Part shown: piece by piece, positions 31,387 to 44,300 of the stretch
Layout of the letters: each line of letters begins with the position of its first letter
How positions within the stretch are numbered: the first letter of the stretch is position 1
Assembly: GCA_037903355.1 (NCBI GenBank)
Contig: JBAJFE010000026.1
Location: 3,534,001 to 3,598,000 of the forward strand
DNA: 64,000 nucleotides
Source of the DNA: Trichuris trichiura
Lineage: Eukaryota > Nematoda > Enoplea > Trichinellida > Trichuridae
Reading direction: 5' to 3'
Notes under the pieces: model-generated
Told to the model about the DNA's origin: nothing
Seen by the model: the letters and a program-made list of their open reading frames with translations, nothing else
The model's database searches: none
Program-made: the position numbers and the translations under genes

Positions 31387-33000
31387 TCAACTTAGGGAGG
31401 TGGTCGACATAGAGAGGTGGTCAACTTTGGAGGTCCTACCGTATCTAGCTTTGGGCTCATCATCGCTTAGCAACTGAATGATCTCCTGCTGCAAATCATC
31501 GGGTACATCAGCTGGTTCTACACTGAACGGAATCGCGAATATATTCAGTTGCGTCTGTCTACTTTTCACATCGTTGAATCATTCGTTAAACGCCTCAAGT
31601 AGTTTCGCACGTTCATCGGCATACTCTGATGTCGTAGAAGGCTGCTGTCCCTGCAGTGTAAGGAAATGTACCGTGTTGCCCTTTTCAAGTTGCAGTTCCC
31701 GCAGCCTTAATTTTGCTTCAGATGATTTTACGTTTGAAACCAGCGAGCTGAGAAGGTAGTTCGAACTCTGCAGCTTGATATTCAGTTCTGACAGGTCTTA
31801 ACAGTGTCTACCGTGAAAGCCAAATCACATAACCACTTACTGTAACTTAGTTCCCTGACAGGTTTGCCTTTGGCTTCCATGAACTGCTTAACTTCATCGC
31901 GGAGTTGGTAAAACCTCGTTAGCATATTCCCGTGACTCAGCCTGCGAACTTCGCAATGATAAACGAGATCTCCATACTCGGAGGAAAGTTCATTCAAAAA
32001 ATCTTCAAACAGGCGGTTATTAAGCCCTTTGCTCTTGATACAGTTTACGCACGACACGACTGCTGACATCACTTTGTTAAAACGCAGCGACCGTGCACAG
32101 AGACTCTGTTGATGTATGATAAAATGGCATACAACCAAACCGTTCAGGTCAAGACTGAGATGATTCATTTCCTTCTTAACAGACGCAAGTAGGCCTTTTT
32201 GCAAGCCAACCATAGCTGGAGCGCAGTCCGTAGTAAGACCACACAATTTTTCAAATTTTAGTCCGAATCGTTCAACTGACAAAACTAGTTTCTCAAATAT
32301 GTCATCACCTCTTGTGGCGCTATACATGGCTTCAAGTGATAAGAGTTCTCGCGTCTCAAACTCTGCAGTTATCCCGCGAAGAAAAATGGCTAGTTGAGTG
32401 GTAATTTGTTATGTCCGTAGTCTCGTCACAAGCCAGGAAAAAAATTCAAAGTTACCTGCCGTACGCTTCAGTGTTTTTTAATGTCTTCTGCTAAGTCAGT
32501 GATCCAATCTCAAGCAGTTCTTCGAGATAAGCTAACACTTTCGAAAAGTTCTTCATTGCCTAGTACTAATAACTTCACAGCTGCCACCATGCACTCTTTC
32601 ACGAACTCATCCTCTGCATAAGGCTTCAGCTTTTGTGTGATCATTTCGCTCACTATGTAACTCGTTTGAAGAACGCTGTGCGCGTCGCAGTGTGGCCTGG
32701 TGAAAGGGGCTTGTTGCGACTCCAAATTCCGTTGAAGCGCACTGATTCTATGCAGACGCTGTTGGCCTTTTAATTCATTCAATTTTGCATGTTTCAAGCT
32801 GCAATGCCGTTCCAGATTAGCTTTCTTTATAACAGCTATCGCGTCGCCACAAACAAGGCAAACTGGCTTGCCTTTCAGGTGCATGAAAAAGTAGTCATTC
32901 GTCCATTTCTTTTGGAAAATTCGACATCCTATCAAATTTTCTTTTCTTTGAACTGACCATTTTTAGTATTGGGTGAGCGCGAACTCTAGCTTGCGATAAG
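31387..33000 (-). pseudogene. hAT transposase (ZBED5/EPM2AIP1-like), decayed
   Basis: Read on the minus strand. After MVSSKKRKFD (about 32965) a one-base frameshift leads into CRIFQKKWTNDYFFMHL and a BED-like zinc finger, PVCLVCGDAI...LERHCSLKHAKL. Next come VKECMVAAVKLL, a TGA in LSRRTA*DWITDLAED, more stops near 32.4-32.45 kb, then LCGLTTDCAPAMVGLQKGL, VVCHFIIHQQSLCARSLRF, EVRRLSHGNMLTRFYQLRDE and, beyond a further stop, SEAKLRLRELQLEKGNTVHF and PADVPDDLQQEIIQLLSDDE. This order matches hAT transposases from which vertebrate ZBED5, GTF2IRD2 and EPM2AIP1 are derived. At least one frameshift and several stops show it is dead. Confidence 0.85.
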
Positions 33001-33239
33001 CTGCACGAAACTTCAGGTTGAAGTCTAACTTTATGGGCAAATCTGAGCAAAAAGACAGACTTTTGAGACAATTCGGCAACCCAGTTGTCAAGAACATAAT
33101 CGCAACTACAGAGAACAAAATAAGACTTTTCTACTTCGAAGACGTAAAGGACAAGCGCCGGCGCAAACCGACGAGAACGATGGAAGTGACTACTGAGAGC
33201 AAAAAAGCAGAAGCGTTCTGGCAAGCTGGACAGTCGTGA

Positions 33240-33554
33240 TCTCGAACAAAGCAATGGTCCACGCTACTTATGGGCGCATACACATTATAGTGGCGCCTAC
33301 TGCTTGTCACCGAAGACTAACAATGTTGGTTTGTGGACAGAGAGCTGTCAGCAACGCGGTTTTCCGAGCCATCCCGACGCTCCCCGCTTGTTACGCAAGA
33401 TTTACGTTACTACTAGGATTCACATACAATACATTTATCGCATTACGAAAAATAACCTCCCACAATCACATTTCACTGAATCTCGAATCCATGTGCGGTT
33501 GCCCGAGCGCGTGGGCGGAAAATGGTCTCGCGGGCCGGACGTTCCCCACTCCTC
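33240..33554 (-). mobile_element. hAT 5' terminal region next to the transposase
   Basis: This stretch aligns with the right parts of the non-autonomous hAT copies at 15.0-15.46 and 61.74-62.06 kb and ends in the same GGCCGGACGTTCCCCACTCCT terminus minus its last bases. Lying directly upstream of the transposase frame, it shows that those small copies are derivatives of this autonomous family. Confidence 0.75.
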
Positions 33555-33864
33555 ATCTACGGCTTCCTTCGGCGGAAAATTTTTAGATGAACTGTCATTA
33601 CGAGAATCCTTCCATTTATATCCATGTTCACCATCGTTTGTGGGGAAGCTTTATTGCGCAAGATTGGCCGGTCTTTCCCTTGGCCCGGCCATGGCTGCAT
33701 AAGACCTTCAAGCATCCGAACATTACGACTATATCAAAGGCGAGCGTTTTCAGATCGAGAATTCAATGACCTTTGACCGTGCTTTCATCGGCACTCGCCA
33801 GGCACGAAACTGTAAGTTATAAAGCCAAACACACGGAGATGAATCACTTCCTCTTTATAGCCTT

Positions 33865-34870
33865 AGAACTGCTCAGGTGCCTTTTAGTGTGCTTCCGCAG
33901 GGCAGTCTGTTCTGCAAATAAGCAGCTCTCAGCACTGGTACGCCACAGAAACGATTTGGCAACCGAGCGTTCGGTAGCATACAACGGACCATCTCAGCGA
34001 GAGAGCGATTCTTTCGTCTCACCACACCATTCTGTTGTGATGTGTAGGGCATTCGTGAGTTGATGCTCGATTTCTTGCAGTTTAAGAGACCTCATAACAT
34101 ATTCACGACCATCATCGGAACGGAATATATCATTGGCTTTCAGTCGATACGGTTAGACATTCTTGCAGTATAATTTTTGACTGCATCAAAAACTTCATTC
34201 TTTGATTTCAGCAGAAGAGCAACTGTGAAACGCGAATGGTCATCAATACGTGCTAGAAAGTAGCGTTATTCTAACGGCACTCCTATGGGCATAAGCCCAC
34301 ACAAGTCGCTATGTATTGATTCCAGCAGTCTATTGGCTCTAGTCTCGCTTTTCAGAGAAGGGGACGAAGTCGGCTTTCCTTTGAACCATACTTCAAATTA
34401 ACTTGTTATAGTCATGCTCGTGCGCTCTTAAAGCAACAGCCATTTTTCTTTCACGGAGCTTTTGAATAGCAGCAAAATCCCGATGTTCCTATCTTCCGTG
34501 GTGGTAACCATCAAATATGACGAGTTATCAACAGTACTGGCAGCACGTGCGCGTGGTTTCATCAGCAAAGCATCCTGTGAATCTACCAGATATAGTTCAT
34601 TTACCATTATCCTTTGCGAGGGCAACTTGCTTCCACCTGTAAGTGACCACCTACAGGTGGAAGCAAGTTGCCCTTTGAAATGGTACACGCTCCTTTTCTA
34701 ATTTCGACTTCACAATCTGCTTTGTCGAATACTCAGATTGGTAAGAGGCCTCCGTTCAGTGATGGCATGCATAAAACATTACGAACTTCAAAATTCTGCA
34801 CCTGACATCCAACGAGTTCTAAAAGCTCTGTATGATGAAATACGTTTTTTAACAGACACAACGCCTGAAA
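33865..34870 (-). pseudogene. Second copia element, degraded protease-integrase fragment
   Basis: On the minus strand: a pre-integrase block VRNVLCMPSLNGGLLPI (near 34.76 kb), an open but unrecognised middle with a 56-bp hairpin, then integrase: ETRANRLLESIHSDLCGLMP, RYFLARIDDHSRFTVALLLK, KNEVFDAVKNYTARM, YTSQQNGVVRRKNRSLAEMV and AAYLQNRLPCG. Stops and frameshifts interrupt it at many points. It is not the same family as the 22.9-kb element. LTRs were not found. Confidence 0.75.
34619..34674. repeat. Perfect 23-bp hairpin
   Basis: 34619-34641 and 34652-34674 are exact reverse complements with a 10-base loop reading AGTGACCACC. It sits inside the decayed copia fragment. Confidence 0.85.
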
Positions 34871-34964
34871 AACGTAACCATATCGTTCCATTGTAATCCA
34901 TTCACTATTTGAATAAATTTCGAGGCCCTTTCCTCTATCGCCCCAAAACATACAGTAGTCCAAG

Positions 34965-36298
34965 TAAACAACGAAAGCAGGTACGCTAATCAGTAAACAG
35001 GACGGCCATAATAAACGTAGTGCTGTGGCGTAAACGGCAAAATTTTCAAAAATGTTTTGGGATTGTGCTTTACGGCCCTGTTGCTAATAGTAGAGCCAGT
35101 AGAGTTCCGAGGGCTTCGACCACTTACTCGACGTTCGTTCAAGGGAACTTTTAAAGTCTTTTTTCTATGCACGAATAGATCTGACAAGCTATTTTAAAAT
35201 GCTTATCGCTTTTATTTTTGCATTTTTGAGAACGTGGGTTAACGTTTTGCACTTTTCCTTCCCTTTCCGGACGAAGTTAGTCAAGGCATTAAAGCCTACA
35301 TTGTTTCATGCACCACCATTAGAACTTGCTGATCACTGTTTGTGGTCCGTCGGAAGCCCGTATTTTATGCTTATAAGTATTGGTAGGGTTTGCTCGATGT
35401 TGTCTCGCAGTGCATAACTTGGAGGTTTTGCTTAGCTTAGAAAGGTAAGCATGGGTTCAAATGGCGCACCATGTTAGGAGAGACCTGTTACCCATCCTAG
35501 TATGTTTAGTCTATTTCAACTTCCGTAGCCGTTAGCTTTCTCGTTTGTTGAATGATCGACCCAGAAGAATTGCGTAGAATGTCTGCTTATATGCTCAACG
35601 TAGATTGTCCATCTTGAACAAAATTTGAAAGGGTTGATTAAAGTCTTTAAGTTACTAAACTTACGAGTTAGGATTTGAGGATATGGACCACGTCTTGGAT
35701 GTGACAGACCACCCAAAAATAGTTGTGCGTATGTTCTACCTTAACTTTCTCTAGCGAAAACCTGAATAATCAATGTTTAAGTTTTGTATGAATTCCTGAT
35801 AGATTTGAACTGCGTTTTAGTGTTTATTGTTTTGCATTTAGTATATCGGATAGGACGGCTGTTTCCGTTTAGTAAGCTTCAGGACTTGTTGTGATTTCAC
35901 AGCCGTACTACGAAATGGTCTTACCTACGAATTCTAGCGTAAACGTTGCATTGAATGTAATTCAAGTATTTTTTCCCGCTTTATTGTGATGAACTTATTA
36001 TAACTTATCGTTCCAATATGCTGATAAATCGTTAATAATTGCAGGTCTTCTTGTAACAATGTTTACTTATAGAAACCCTTTTTTAATAGAATGCAATTCT
36101 TTTAAATGGTTTCCAAAATGTTTGGGATTCCAGTTGTCGTGCGGGTGGAGCATCATCGCATAAAATTGTTAGTCATCTATTGGTTCAGCGAGGGCAAGCG
36201 AAGGGCAAAACTGACATTTCCGAAAGCGGTTGAAAATGATTGGCTTCTGTATAGAAATTGCATTGAAAATAAAATTCCTTCTAACAGGTGTGTGAAAT
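34965..36298. other. No gene recognised
   Basis: Several short frames on both strands without similarity or consistent coding signal. AT-rich from 35.4 kb on. Confidence 0.4.
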
Positions 36299-37174
36299 AA
36301 CATAATTGTGGTACGAAAAAGCCACCTGTTAAACATTTATTTTGCGAAGTTTTCGGGAAACGCCGGTTCCTGTCTTCAGCGCGTGAAAAATGACAGAGCG
36401 AATTCTAGCATGGCACTAGTCAGACCAAGTGCTTTAAAGCGCGGGAGTCTTGGAAGGTTTTCAAGCGAGTCTGGGGTCAAAAACCGTAAAAGTTTTTTCA
36501 AAAAAATTTAAAAACCCGTTATGTAGAAGAAGAAAAAGAGAAAAGAATAACAAAGCCAAGTGCATACGGGGGCTAAAAGAAAAAAGGAAAAGAAGAAAGA
36601 AGCAAACGAGGTCAACGAATTCCGTAGCACAAAGAAAGAAGGATTAGTTAGAGGGAAGATGAACGTTTAAAATCCGTTTCGTTTAAAACTGACGGGTTAG
36701 CATCTTTCACTTGCTCGTTGTCGCTCAATTGTTGGTCGGTTGGGAGATCGCTCTGCCATCTGACTGTCGAGGTAGTACCAAAGCTCGACGGTGGACAGGA
36801 TAGGAAAATCCGTCGCGCTGAAGACGGTTTAGAGTAGGTCCCGAAAGCTCCGTAAGCAACGTTTATAACAATAAACGTTATATGTAAAAACGGGTCAAAA
36901 ACCGAAGAAATTTCTTACCCTTTTTAAAATAAAAACCCACCCTATACCCCCTTGCTTTCTCCTACCTTTAACTTTCCGACCACCCTCCCCTTTTTTTTTA
37001 ATTTTGAAACTCGTTTGAAAATCCCAAGACTCCTGCGTTTTAAAGCACTTGGTCTTACTGGCGCCGTGCCAGGATTCATTCTATCATTTTCACGCGCTGA
37101 AGACGGGAACTGGCGTTTCCCAAAAGCTTCGCCAAATAAATGTTTAACGGGTAGCTTTTCCGTACCACAATTAT
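36299..37174. mobile_element. Large fold-back element with three hammerhead-like motifs
   Basis: The left arm (36301 to about 36490) is the diverged reverse complement of the right arm (about 36990-37172). Both run from CATAATTGTGGTACG through TAAACATTTATTT to AAAGCACTTGGTCT-type words. The motif appears on the minus strand at about 36378-36350 (GGAA/TTCC), on the plus strand at about 37092-37118 (GGGAA/TTTCCC) and, more degenerate, at 36821-36858. The centre is A-rich and makes a spurious Lys/Arg-rich frame. Confidence 0.7.
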
Positions 37175-37960
37175 GCTATCTGTATATAAAGCGGTTTTTC
37201 TAAGCAAAAATTATTTCGAGAAGGATTATATTTCTGTTACGAGAATTAGAGGGGGTTTGAGGTAGTACGAATAATGCTTACCGCGAAAAGTTCTCGCTAT
37301 TCGAGGTTTTTATAACATGGCGGGCATAGTATCTGTTCCCAGCAACAAGGTTTCACCTCATTTTTGTAAAGCAATTCTGGTAAAGGAGTCTGAGCGTGTC
37401 CGACTTTCAGCTTTTCTTGGTATGCACTGGAACATCTAAAGTTGACCACCTCCCTAAGTTGGCCGAATTTTCGCAGGTTGATTAGGCCGCACATACGCAG
37501 CGCCTTCAACCGCAGAAGATCATATCCGAGTCGATCAATGTTTCAGCGGCCGTAGAGCATTTCTCTCAATGCTCGCTCGACCTATAACCAGCAATTATTT
37601 GCCGCGAGAACCATTTACACCTGCAACGCATAAAGGAGGTTTTTTTCATTCGACGTAGCCCACCATTAGTCCTGAAAAGGGCGCAGAAGTTAGCACGGTG
37701 TGGGATGCGCTGATTAGTTCACGTTCCCCTGCCACGCCAACGACAGGACCTGAACGTCTCGAAAGCTGCGCTTCTTTTCCCTTTTTCTAATCTTTTACTA
37801 AAAAAGTACCATTACCATACCATTACCGTACATGCTCTAATAAAAACCGACGCACCTGTTACGAGACACTCTATTTTCAAACTGGTTTACCTAGTCCATG
37901 AATATATGCAAGCTTAACTGTCAGCAGATTTGTTCCGGACGCTTAATTGGTTGTTTTCAG
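37175..37960. other. Intergenic DNA upstream of the TRIM-NHL gene
   Basis: A GTTGACCACCTCCC block near 37.44 kb belongs to the MITE motif seen at 31.3 kb. No promoter element can be assigned. Confidence 0.4.
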
Positions 37961-37961
37961 G
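37951..37961 (+). promoter_or_regulatory. 3' splice acceptor before the TRIM-NHL start codon
   Basis: TTGTTTTCAG ends at 37960, 48 bases before the ATG at 38009. It fits either a 5'-UTR intron or a spliced-leader trans-splice site, the latter being common in nematodes. Confidence 0.5.
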
Positions 37962-38008
37962 TCGAGTGAAGTCATCAAGCGAGTGTAGACTTCGAGTTTG
38001 GTGATCTC

Positions 38009-38359
38009 ATGCCGTATTCGCCAACTGTCGTTGAAACCGTGAGCATAAATTTTGATGATTTTAATGAATCCTTCCTCACGTGTTCTACTTGCCTGTATCC
38101 GTTTGATGCTAACAACCGCAAACCAAAGTTGCTTAGCTGTTCGCACACGGTTTGCTCTACCTGTTTGGGTGCCATTGCTGATTTACCTCGCCCGTCTGAG
38201 AGCGGCTCGATTCGCTGCCCGATTTGTCGGGAGGTTGTCACGATCCCACGTGGTGGCATATTAGCCCTACCACCAAGCTTCATGGTAAATCAGCTGATCG
38301 ATCTTCTTAATGGACGCAAACGTGATCTTATCCCAAAATGTCCGCTTCATTCCAACGAA
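38009..38359 (+). CDS. TRIM-NHL exon 1: RING finger and first half of the B-box
   Basis: 117 codons from ATG to the donor GAA|GTGAGT. Shows LTCSTCLYPFDANNRKPKLL, SCSHTVCSTC and IRCPICREVV of a C3HC4 RING, then PKCPLHSNE, the first two zinc ligands of the B-box. Reading on past the donor gives a stop after about 15 codons, as expected for intron. Confidence 0.92.
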
Positions 38360-41300
38360 GTGAGTTTGGTAAAAGAATTTTTTCAACCAATATTTTGCTT
38401 GAACGATTAAATTGTTAATCCTAAAATCCTTGGCACTTCTGTAAAGATTTTTCGTGTCTTACCTTTTGACGGTGTGAAACGAAATCATAAAACATGCTGC
38501 CCTATGGTACGTGCAGAAAACAAGCTGAAATAAAACGTATTTGCAGGTTTATTACGTAAAACAGTTTAATTAGAGAAAGTCTGCTTTCTGGAGCTTTAGG
38601 GATGGCTGACATGTTCTGTAGCAAAAGTTCATTACATACGGCAAAAAGTTACAAGAGAAAGCAAGCCATAGTTGGTAACTTTAGACCGCTGGGTTTTAAA
38701 ATTATTTCGGTACATTTTAAACAATATTACTGTTACCTCTTGTCATTCCGGCGCTATCCGAAGAAGCAGTTTTATCTATGCGTTCAAGACTGTCGGTTCT
38801 TTTACCGTAAAGACATCATTCTAAAGTGTCAGTAGTACAGTACAACCTTCGTATAGGCTAGGGAATAGTTAAAAGCCGCGCGTAATAGCGAACGCTTATG
38901 AGCGTACATAGTTTAACTTTAATAAAAATATATACTAGATTCGCGTAAAGTCAGTCTTTTTTGACAGTAATATTTCCCAGATGGCGTGCCAGTGTTCCTC
39001 GCGCGCAAGGAAAACTGGGAATGGATTGTTCGATTGGTTCGAAGAGCATAGAATTTCACAGATTCTTTGGTGGGTGGTTACTTTTGTAACGGCACTGATC
39101 ACGTGTATGCCTCCAATTGTTTCCTACCTGCTGCCTTATTTAACTGATTTTTCTTCATCGCCGAAATTGAGGAGCCTTGAACTGTTTTCATATGGAGAAG
39201 CATAAGCTGCGCGTAATTTAGAACGTTTCAATGTTGACTTTATAAAATTATTAGAAAGGCATGTTTCTGAAAAGGCGACAGGCAGCTTGTTTTCCTCCTC
39301 TTTTCTTTTGGAAGCGAACTCGCTTAGTGCAGAAATTTTCTGGAACTTTTGTTCAAGGAAAGCTTAGCATTTGCTCCCTGTATGAGTGCCTTTTTCTACA
39401 GAGCGCAAAATTGCAAACCTATTGCCAGAATTCCAGCGTTCAGTCGCTGAATAAGCATTTCGATATTAGTTGTTGCGTTTCTTTGTAAGTAGCCTGAATA
39501 AGAGATAAAATCATAATGATTTCAAGTGTTACCAAGTTGAGGATTGTGAAAGCATAAGAGGTTAAGACTTCTCTCTTTGCATGGCTATTTGGATGAGATC
39601 TGCGTATCTATGGAACCACTAGATCGTTCCAAGTTACTGTTAATGTTTGTAAGCTTTTTCTGGTAGTGACTTCGTGATTTTCAGTACATGACCGTGCGTT
39701 TATCCACAACTGCAAATTAGCTGTCTTCATTATTAATTAACTGACCCAGAAGTGTTCATCGAGTTCTAAAAGCTCTGCTTTTCGTCCTTTTCTTGAGTTA
39801 AACTATGCTATTTTTAAGGAGCTCCTATTCTGTGAAACCTGTGATAAAGTATTTTGTCCGTCTTGTTGTGAGACAAATGAGTGTCTGAACCACACAGTGG
39901 TTCCATTCAGCGTTGCTATAAAACGCATGTCTGAAATAATGCTTTACAAAGCTAACCAGTGCATCAAGACGCTAAATAAAGCGGCGGCAAATGTTCAACG
40001 GGAGCTGAAGTTACTTGAACAGAGCGTCGAAAGCGTTACCGTCGACATCGACAATGCATTTTCAGAGCTCAACAAAATCGTGGAGCAGAGAAAAGCCCAG
40101 CTACTTCAACTAGTCAGTGGAGTGAAAGAAGCGAAAGGCCAAGTTTTGCAGGTGAGTTAATCATCGACGAAATGTTCTCCCATCTTCAGAAGGCTTCGGT
40201 GTTTCTTCTGAAGCAAATTTCAGGCCACATGATGACTTTCGTTTCCTTTCCAAACGCTTGAAATATACTTTTTTCTTGTCTTCATTATTCATCTTTCCAC
40301 GGCTTCTTTCCGTTCTTTGTAATTGTATTTAGAAAAATAGGCAATAGATACAATTGCAAAGAACGAGAAGAAGCTGTGGAAAGATCAATAATGAAGACTC
40401 ATCGCTCTGTTTCCAAACATCCCGCCTTTTTCCTTTTTTTTTGTAGCGGTTTCGAATTCTATCTTGGAATATAACTGGCTATTGAAATTTATTTTTATGC
40501 ACGAGTACAGTTTCTAGTAGCAATGTTTCTCAAAGGTAGAAACGTTACAGTATGAGCCCTGTTCATCGTTTTACCCTTAGAACCAGGTAAAGCTTACAAC
40601 AAAAAGAATTTTGTTGGTGCCTAATAACCGAAAGGAGAAATTACATTAGGCTTTCGGAACAAACTTTTTCCGGCCTAAGCGCGAGGAAAAATAGAGAATT
40701 GGTTTGATCACGTTTGTATCGAAAGACATTCATTCTTCTATTTACTGAAGTTTGCAACAACCAAGAGGCAAATAGAGCTCGTCCAAGCTTCACGAAGTGA
40801 ATAACTGAAGTCGGGATCTCCTTGTATACTGCTTACGAAGAAAGGTCAGCATCCGAATTCAAGCCTACTAAAGATCGTGTGAATTGTCTGTTCTTTGGAA
40901 ATGCTTCAGGACATCTGAAGTTCAAGCCGCCAGCTGTTAATCGTTATGAAACTTCAACGGCTATGACAGGCTATTTTGTGTCTGACGTATCTGTTATTTA
41001 GCGACTAAGTAAGAAAGACTGGGTCATCAGAAGACTATTTTTACACAGCCGTCGAGGAATTCTGTGAGGCTAGGAACATTGAAAATAAGGCTTCACGTAT
41101 CTCCAAAAACGCTTCGGCTCACCCGCCTAGCCTAAGCCTAAGCCTAAGCTTAAGCCTCGGTGATAAAGTTCATTGAACTTTTCTGCGTTTATATACAAGC
41201 AGGGTAATAGCAACGTTCAAGAGCTACTATTTACGCCGCGCCTTTTAGCAAGCAATTTGTTTCCTGCATATTGATGGTGGAAGTTTTCAGCGTGGATGTT

Positions 41301-44300
41301 ATTATCATGGATGCTATTGTGAACTTGGGAGAGACGAGATAAAGTGAGCCACAATGAGTCTTGCAGGAATCTTGCAGTCTAACGGCCTGATGATTGATTG
41401 AGAGCCGCGCGCTGAGGCTCCACTTAGATCAGTGTTTCCTGAGCTGTCGGCATAGGCCCATGTCTGGAGTGCCAATTCTGCAGGAAATGGTTGTCTAACA
41501 CGCTCCCTTCAACAGTGCCTGTTATCGCCCTCTTTACATTTATCGCATCCCTGGTGCCTGAGTTTGCCCTCGAAGGGCGATATCGTCCCTTCAGAGAACA
41601 CTGACTTAAATCTTTCTTGAAATCGCTGGAGAAAGTTCAGCTGTTCTATTCAGTGCACCTTCGCTCAAAGCCTTTGGGATCTAACGATCTGAAAAGTTAA
41701 CTTTCCATTAATCATTTCACTTGATGAACAAGGCGAGAGCCCAACTCACTAACACTCATCCTGATAGCACTTTGGCGGCCTGCTTTAAGCAGATTTCATG
41801 TAAGAATTGCAGTTGTTTGATTCGTTACAGAAGTTCATTTTTTCTCTCGTGGCCGGTCTTCATTGTTCTGTCCACCATTCCGAAAAGCTTTATCCGGGTC
41901 TCTTCCTTTATTTACCAACGCACAATACAGTGTGTTGACAACCAGTAAACGTGCAGTATGATAAACAACACCGATTATGCGGCTATTAGTGGTCACAGTT
42001 GTATTATGACATTGCGGAACATCTTGTTCTGCCCTTACCTAAGCCTAAACGTATACATAAGGGTCATAACTTCCCTTAGGCTTAGGTAAGGGCAGAACAA
42101 GGCGGCCGTTTGCTTAACAGAAAGGGACCGGGATTTTTCCTCTTAACTGTCCACCAATGGTACTGTAACTTCCCAAAAGCAGTGAAGAATGTAGATTTTT
42201 AGACTTCGATTTTAGGTGGCTTCCTATTGGAGGATACCTGCCGAGGCTTTGCAAAGATTAGTGCTAAGCCGTATTACAAAGCCTGTTAAGGTATGCAGTG
42301 AGCATGAACAGATGGGACAAAAGACCGGGTCAGTTACAAGGATTAACGCGAACTCTTATTAACAAGCCTCTTAGGGTAGCACTTCCTACGGATGCACGAA
42401 GCGCACGTACGGCTGATGGGCTTCTTTTGACCATTCTGACTATTCTACCATCGCGCTAAGCAGCCTTTGTGCTACGCTAATGCCCGCCAAACTCTCATTT
42501 CCGAAGTGTTAAAGTGCGCCTATCCACTGTCCGTTTGGCCAGCTGCGGTCAAGCACGCTTGCGCGTTAACCATTCCGCGAAGTTCCTCGATCCACAGAGG
42601 AGGACGAATATGCAAACGGTAGAGTTTTTGCGATGGCACGCAAAGCGACAGAATATGCTGCGTTGTAGTGCCCACAAGATTGCAGTGGACTCGTATTTCT
42701 GTGAGTTTATGTGGAAGCGAAGGCTGTGGGAATGCGAAGACTCATGCATGGAGCTCATGAAGAGTATCGCAACCATTTTGCCGCTGCAGTCACGTGCCTA
42801 CGTTTTGCATCTCTGAACGTTGTCTCCCGAATAAAACTTATTGTCACCACGTTCATCAATAGCAACCGCTTTCACAAGAAGGATATTACGATTTCGACAA
42901 ATAGCGACAATGGAAAAGCATTGATTGAAAACATGACGAGTATACGCATCCAAAGTTTGATGCATGGTTGCGATACAATGTAAAAGAAATGCAACGTATT
43001 CAGTGCGTATGTGTGCAGTGCAAACAGTGTGCGATAAAATTCGATGGCTGCACACAGTTGCCAGGAAGGAGTCTGTAATTTCGGTTTCTGTGTGACAACT
43101 ACCCCCTTCCCCATTGACACGATAAGCGCGAAGTGGACTTCAACAGGTTCGCCTAACGGACCAGCGAATGCGACTTAGTGTTAATCTGCACGCAGCCTCA
43201 ACGAGTGCCGTCCAATGGGAATTCACATATGAGTTGAACCTCAGAAACCTGCACTTTTCACTCTTTTTGCGAAGTTACACCACGACTGGTGGGGGGTTAA
43301 CGAGAATATCTAGGAAGTGTGCATTTCTCAGACATTACACGAGAAAAAAATGAATATTCAGTGTTGTTTGTCTTGCTGTATGTTTATGAGCAAAGCAGAC
43401 CTGTTTCGTGTCAGGATGTTGCATTGTTTGCAGGCAAACAGAGGAAGAGACCCTTTTATCGTTTCATAAACAGCCTGTGTAGATAGAAGACTATTTCATA
43501 ACCCTGCTCCAGGTTTTTGATAGTCTTTCTTCTCTCTTGCTCAGGTTTGATCAAAAAGTTAACGTTAACATAGGCTTCAGAATTGCGCTTTTTCGTACTG
43601 TGAAATAAAGGTTAACTTCAAGCTTTCCTTAAAAGACAACATCGTACAATGGTGCAATTTTTTTTCACAAATGAATGAACAACCAGGGCATGTTCAAAAT
43701 GGTTTTATTTTGTTTGTCCGTGTTTGTTTATGAGCAGGAAAGCTTTTCGGAAACTTTTGAACTACGCGCGCATTTCAACTGACTCGGCTGACCACTATTC
43801 TCTCAACTTTCTTTCGTCATCTTGTTCTTTTCCTTCTAATTCCTTACCCTTTACTTCGTATATTATCATTAATAACAGTTCATCCAGTACTCAAAGTACA
43901 ACGCTACGCTAATGATGGGCAAATTGAGTCCTGAAAGCAATGGAAGGATTTAGAAACTTTGGGGCTTTAGTCATACTCCCACTCTGCCGTTGGCTCCGCG
44001 ATTCTGAAGTTCCATGATCTTTCGGCGCTGCTCTTCCCACCCTCTTGCACTAATTATCAGTTCGCTGTGACGCTGCTTAACTGTAGACCTTATATTCAGG
44101 CTTAGAGCTTGCTAAAGGCAGGCTGATGATGTTCCGCTAATTGCAACTACATCATAGCTGACTGACGATCGGCGAAGGGGCTCGAAATGAGTAAGACTGA
44201 GACGTCTGAACATGAAGATTAGAAAAAAATTAGCGGTAGCACTAGACGACAAATGGCTGAAGACCCGAAACTTTTAAAAAACTTTTAGCAGAATAAACTA

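Noticed and set aside
36480..36660. Lys/Arg-rich 65-residue frame
   Set aside because: Arises from an A/G-rich stretch at the centre of a fold-back element.
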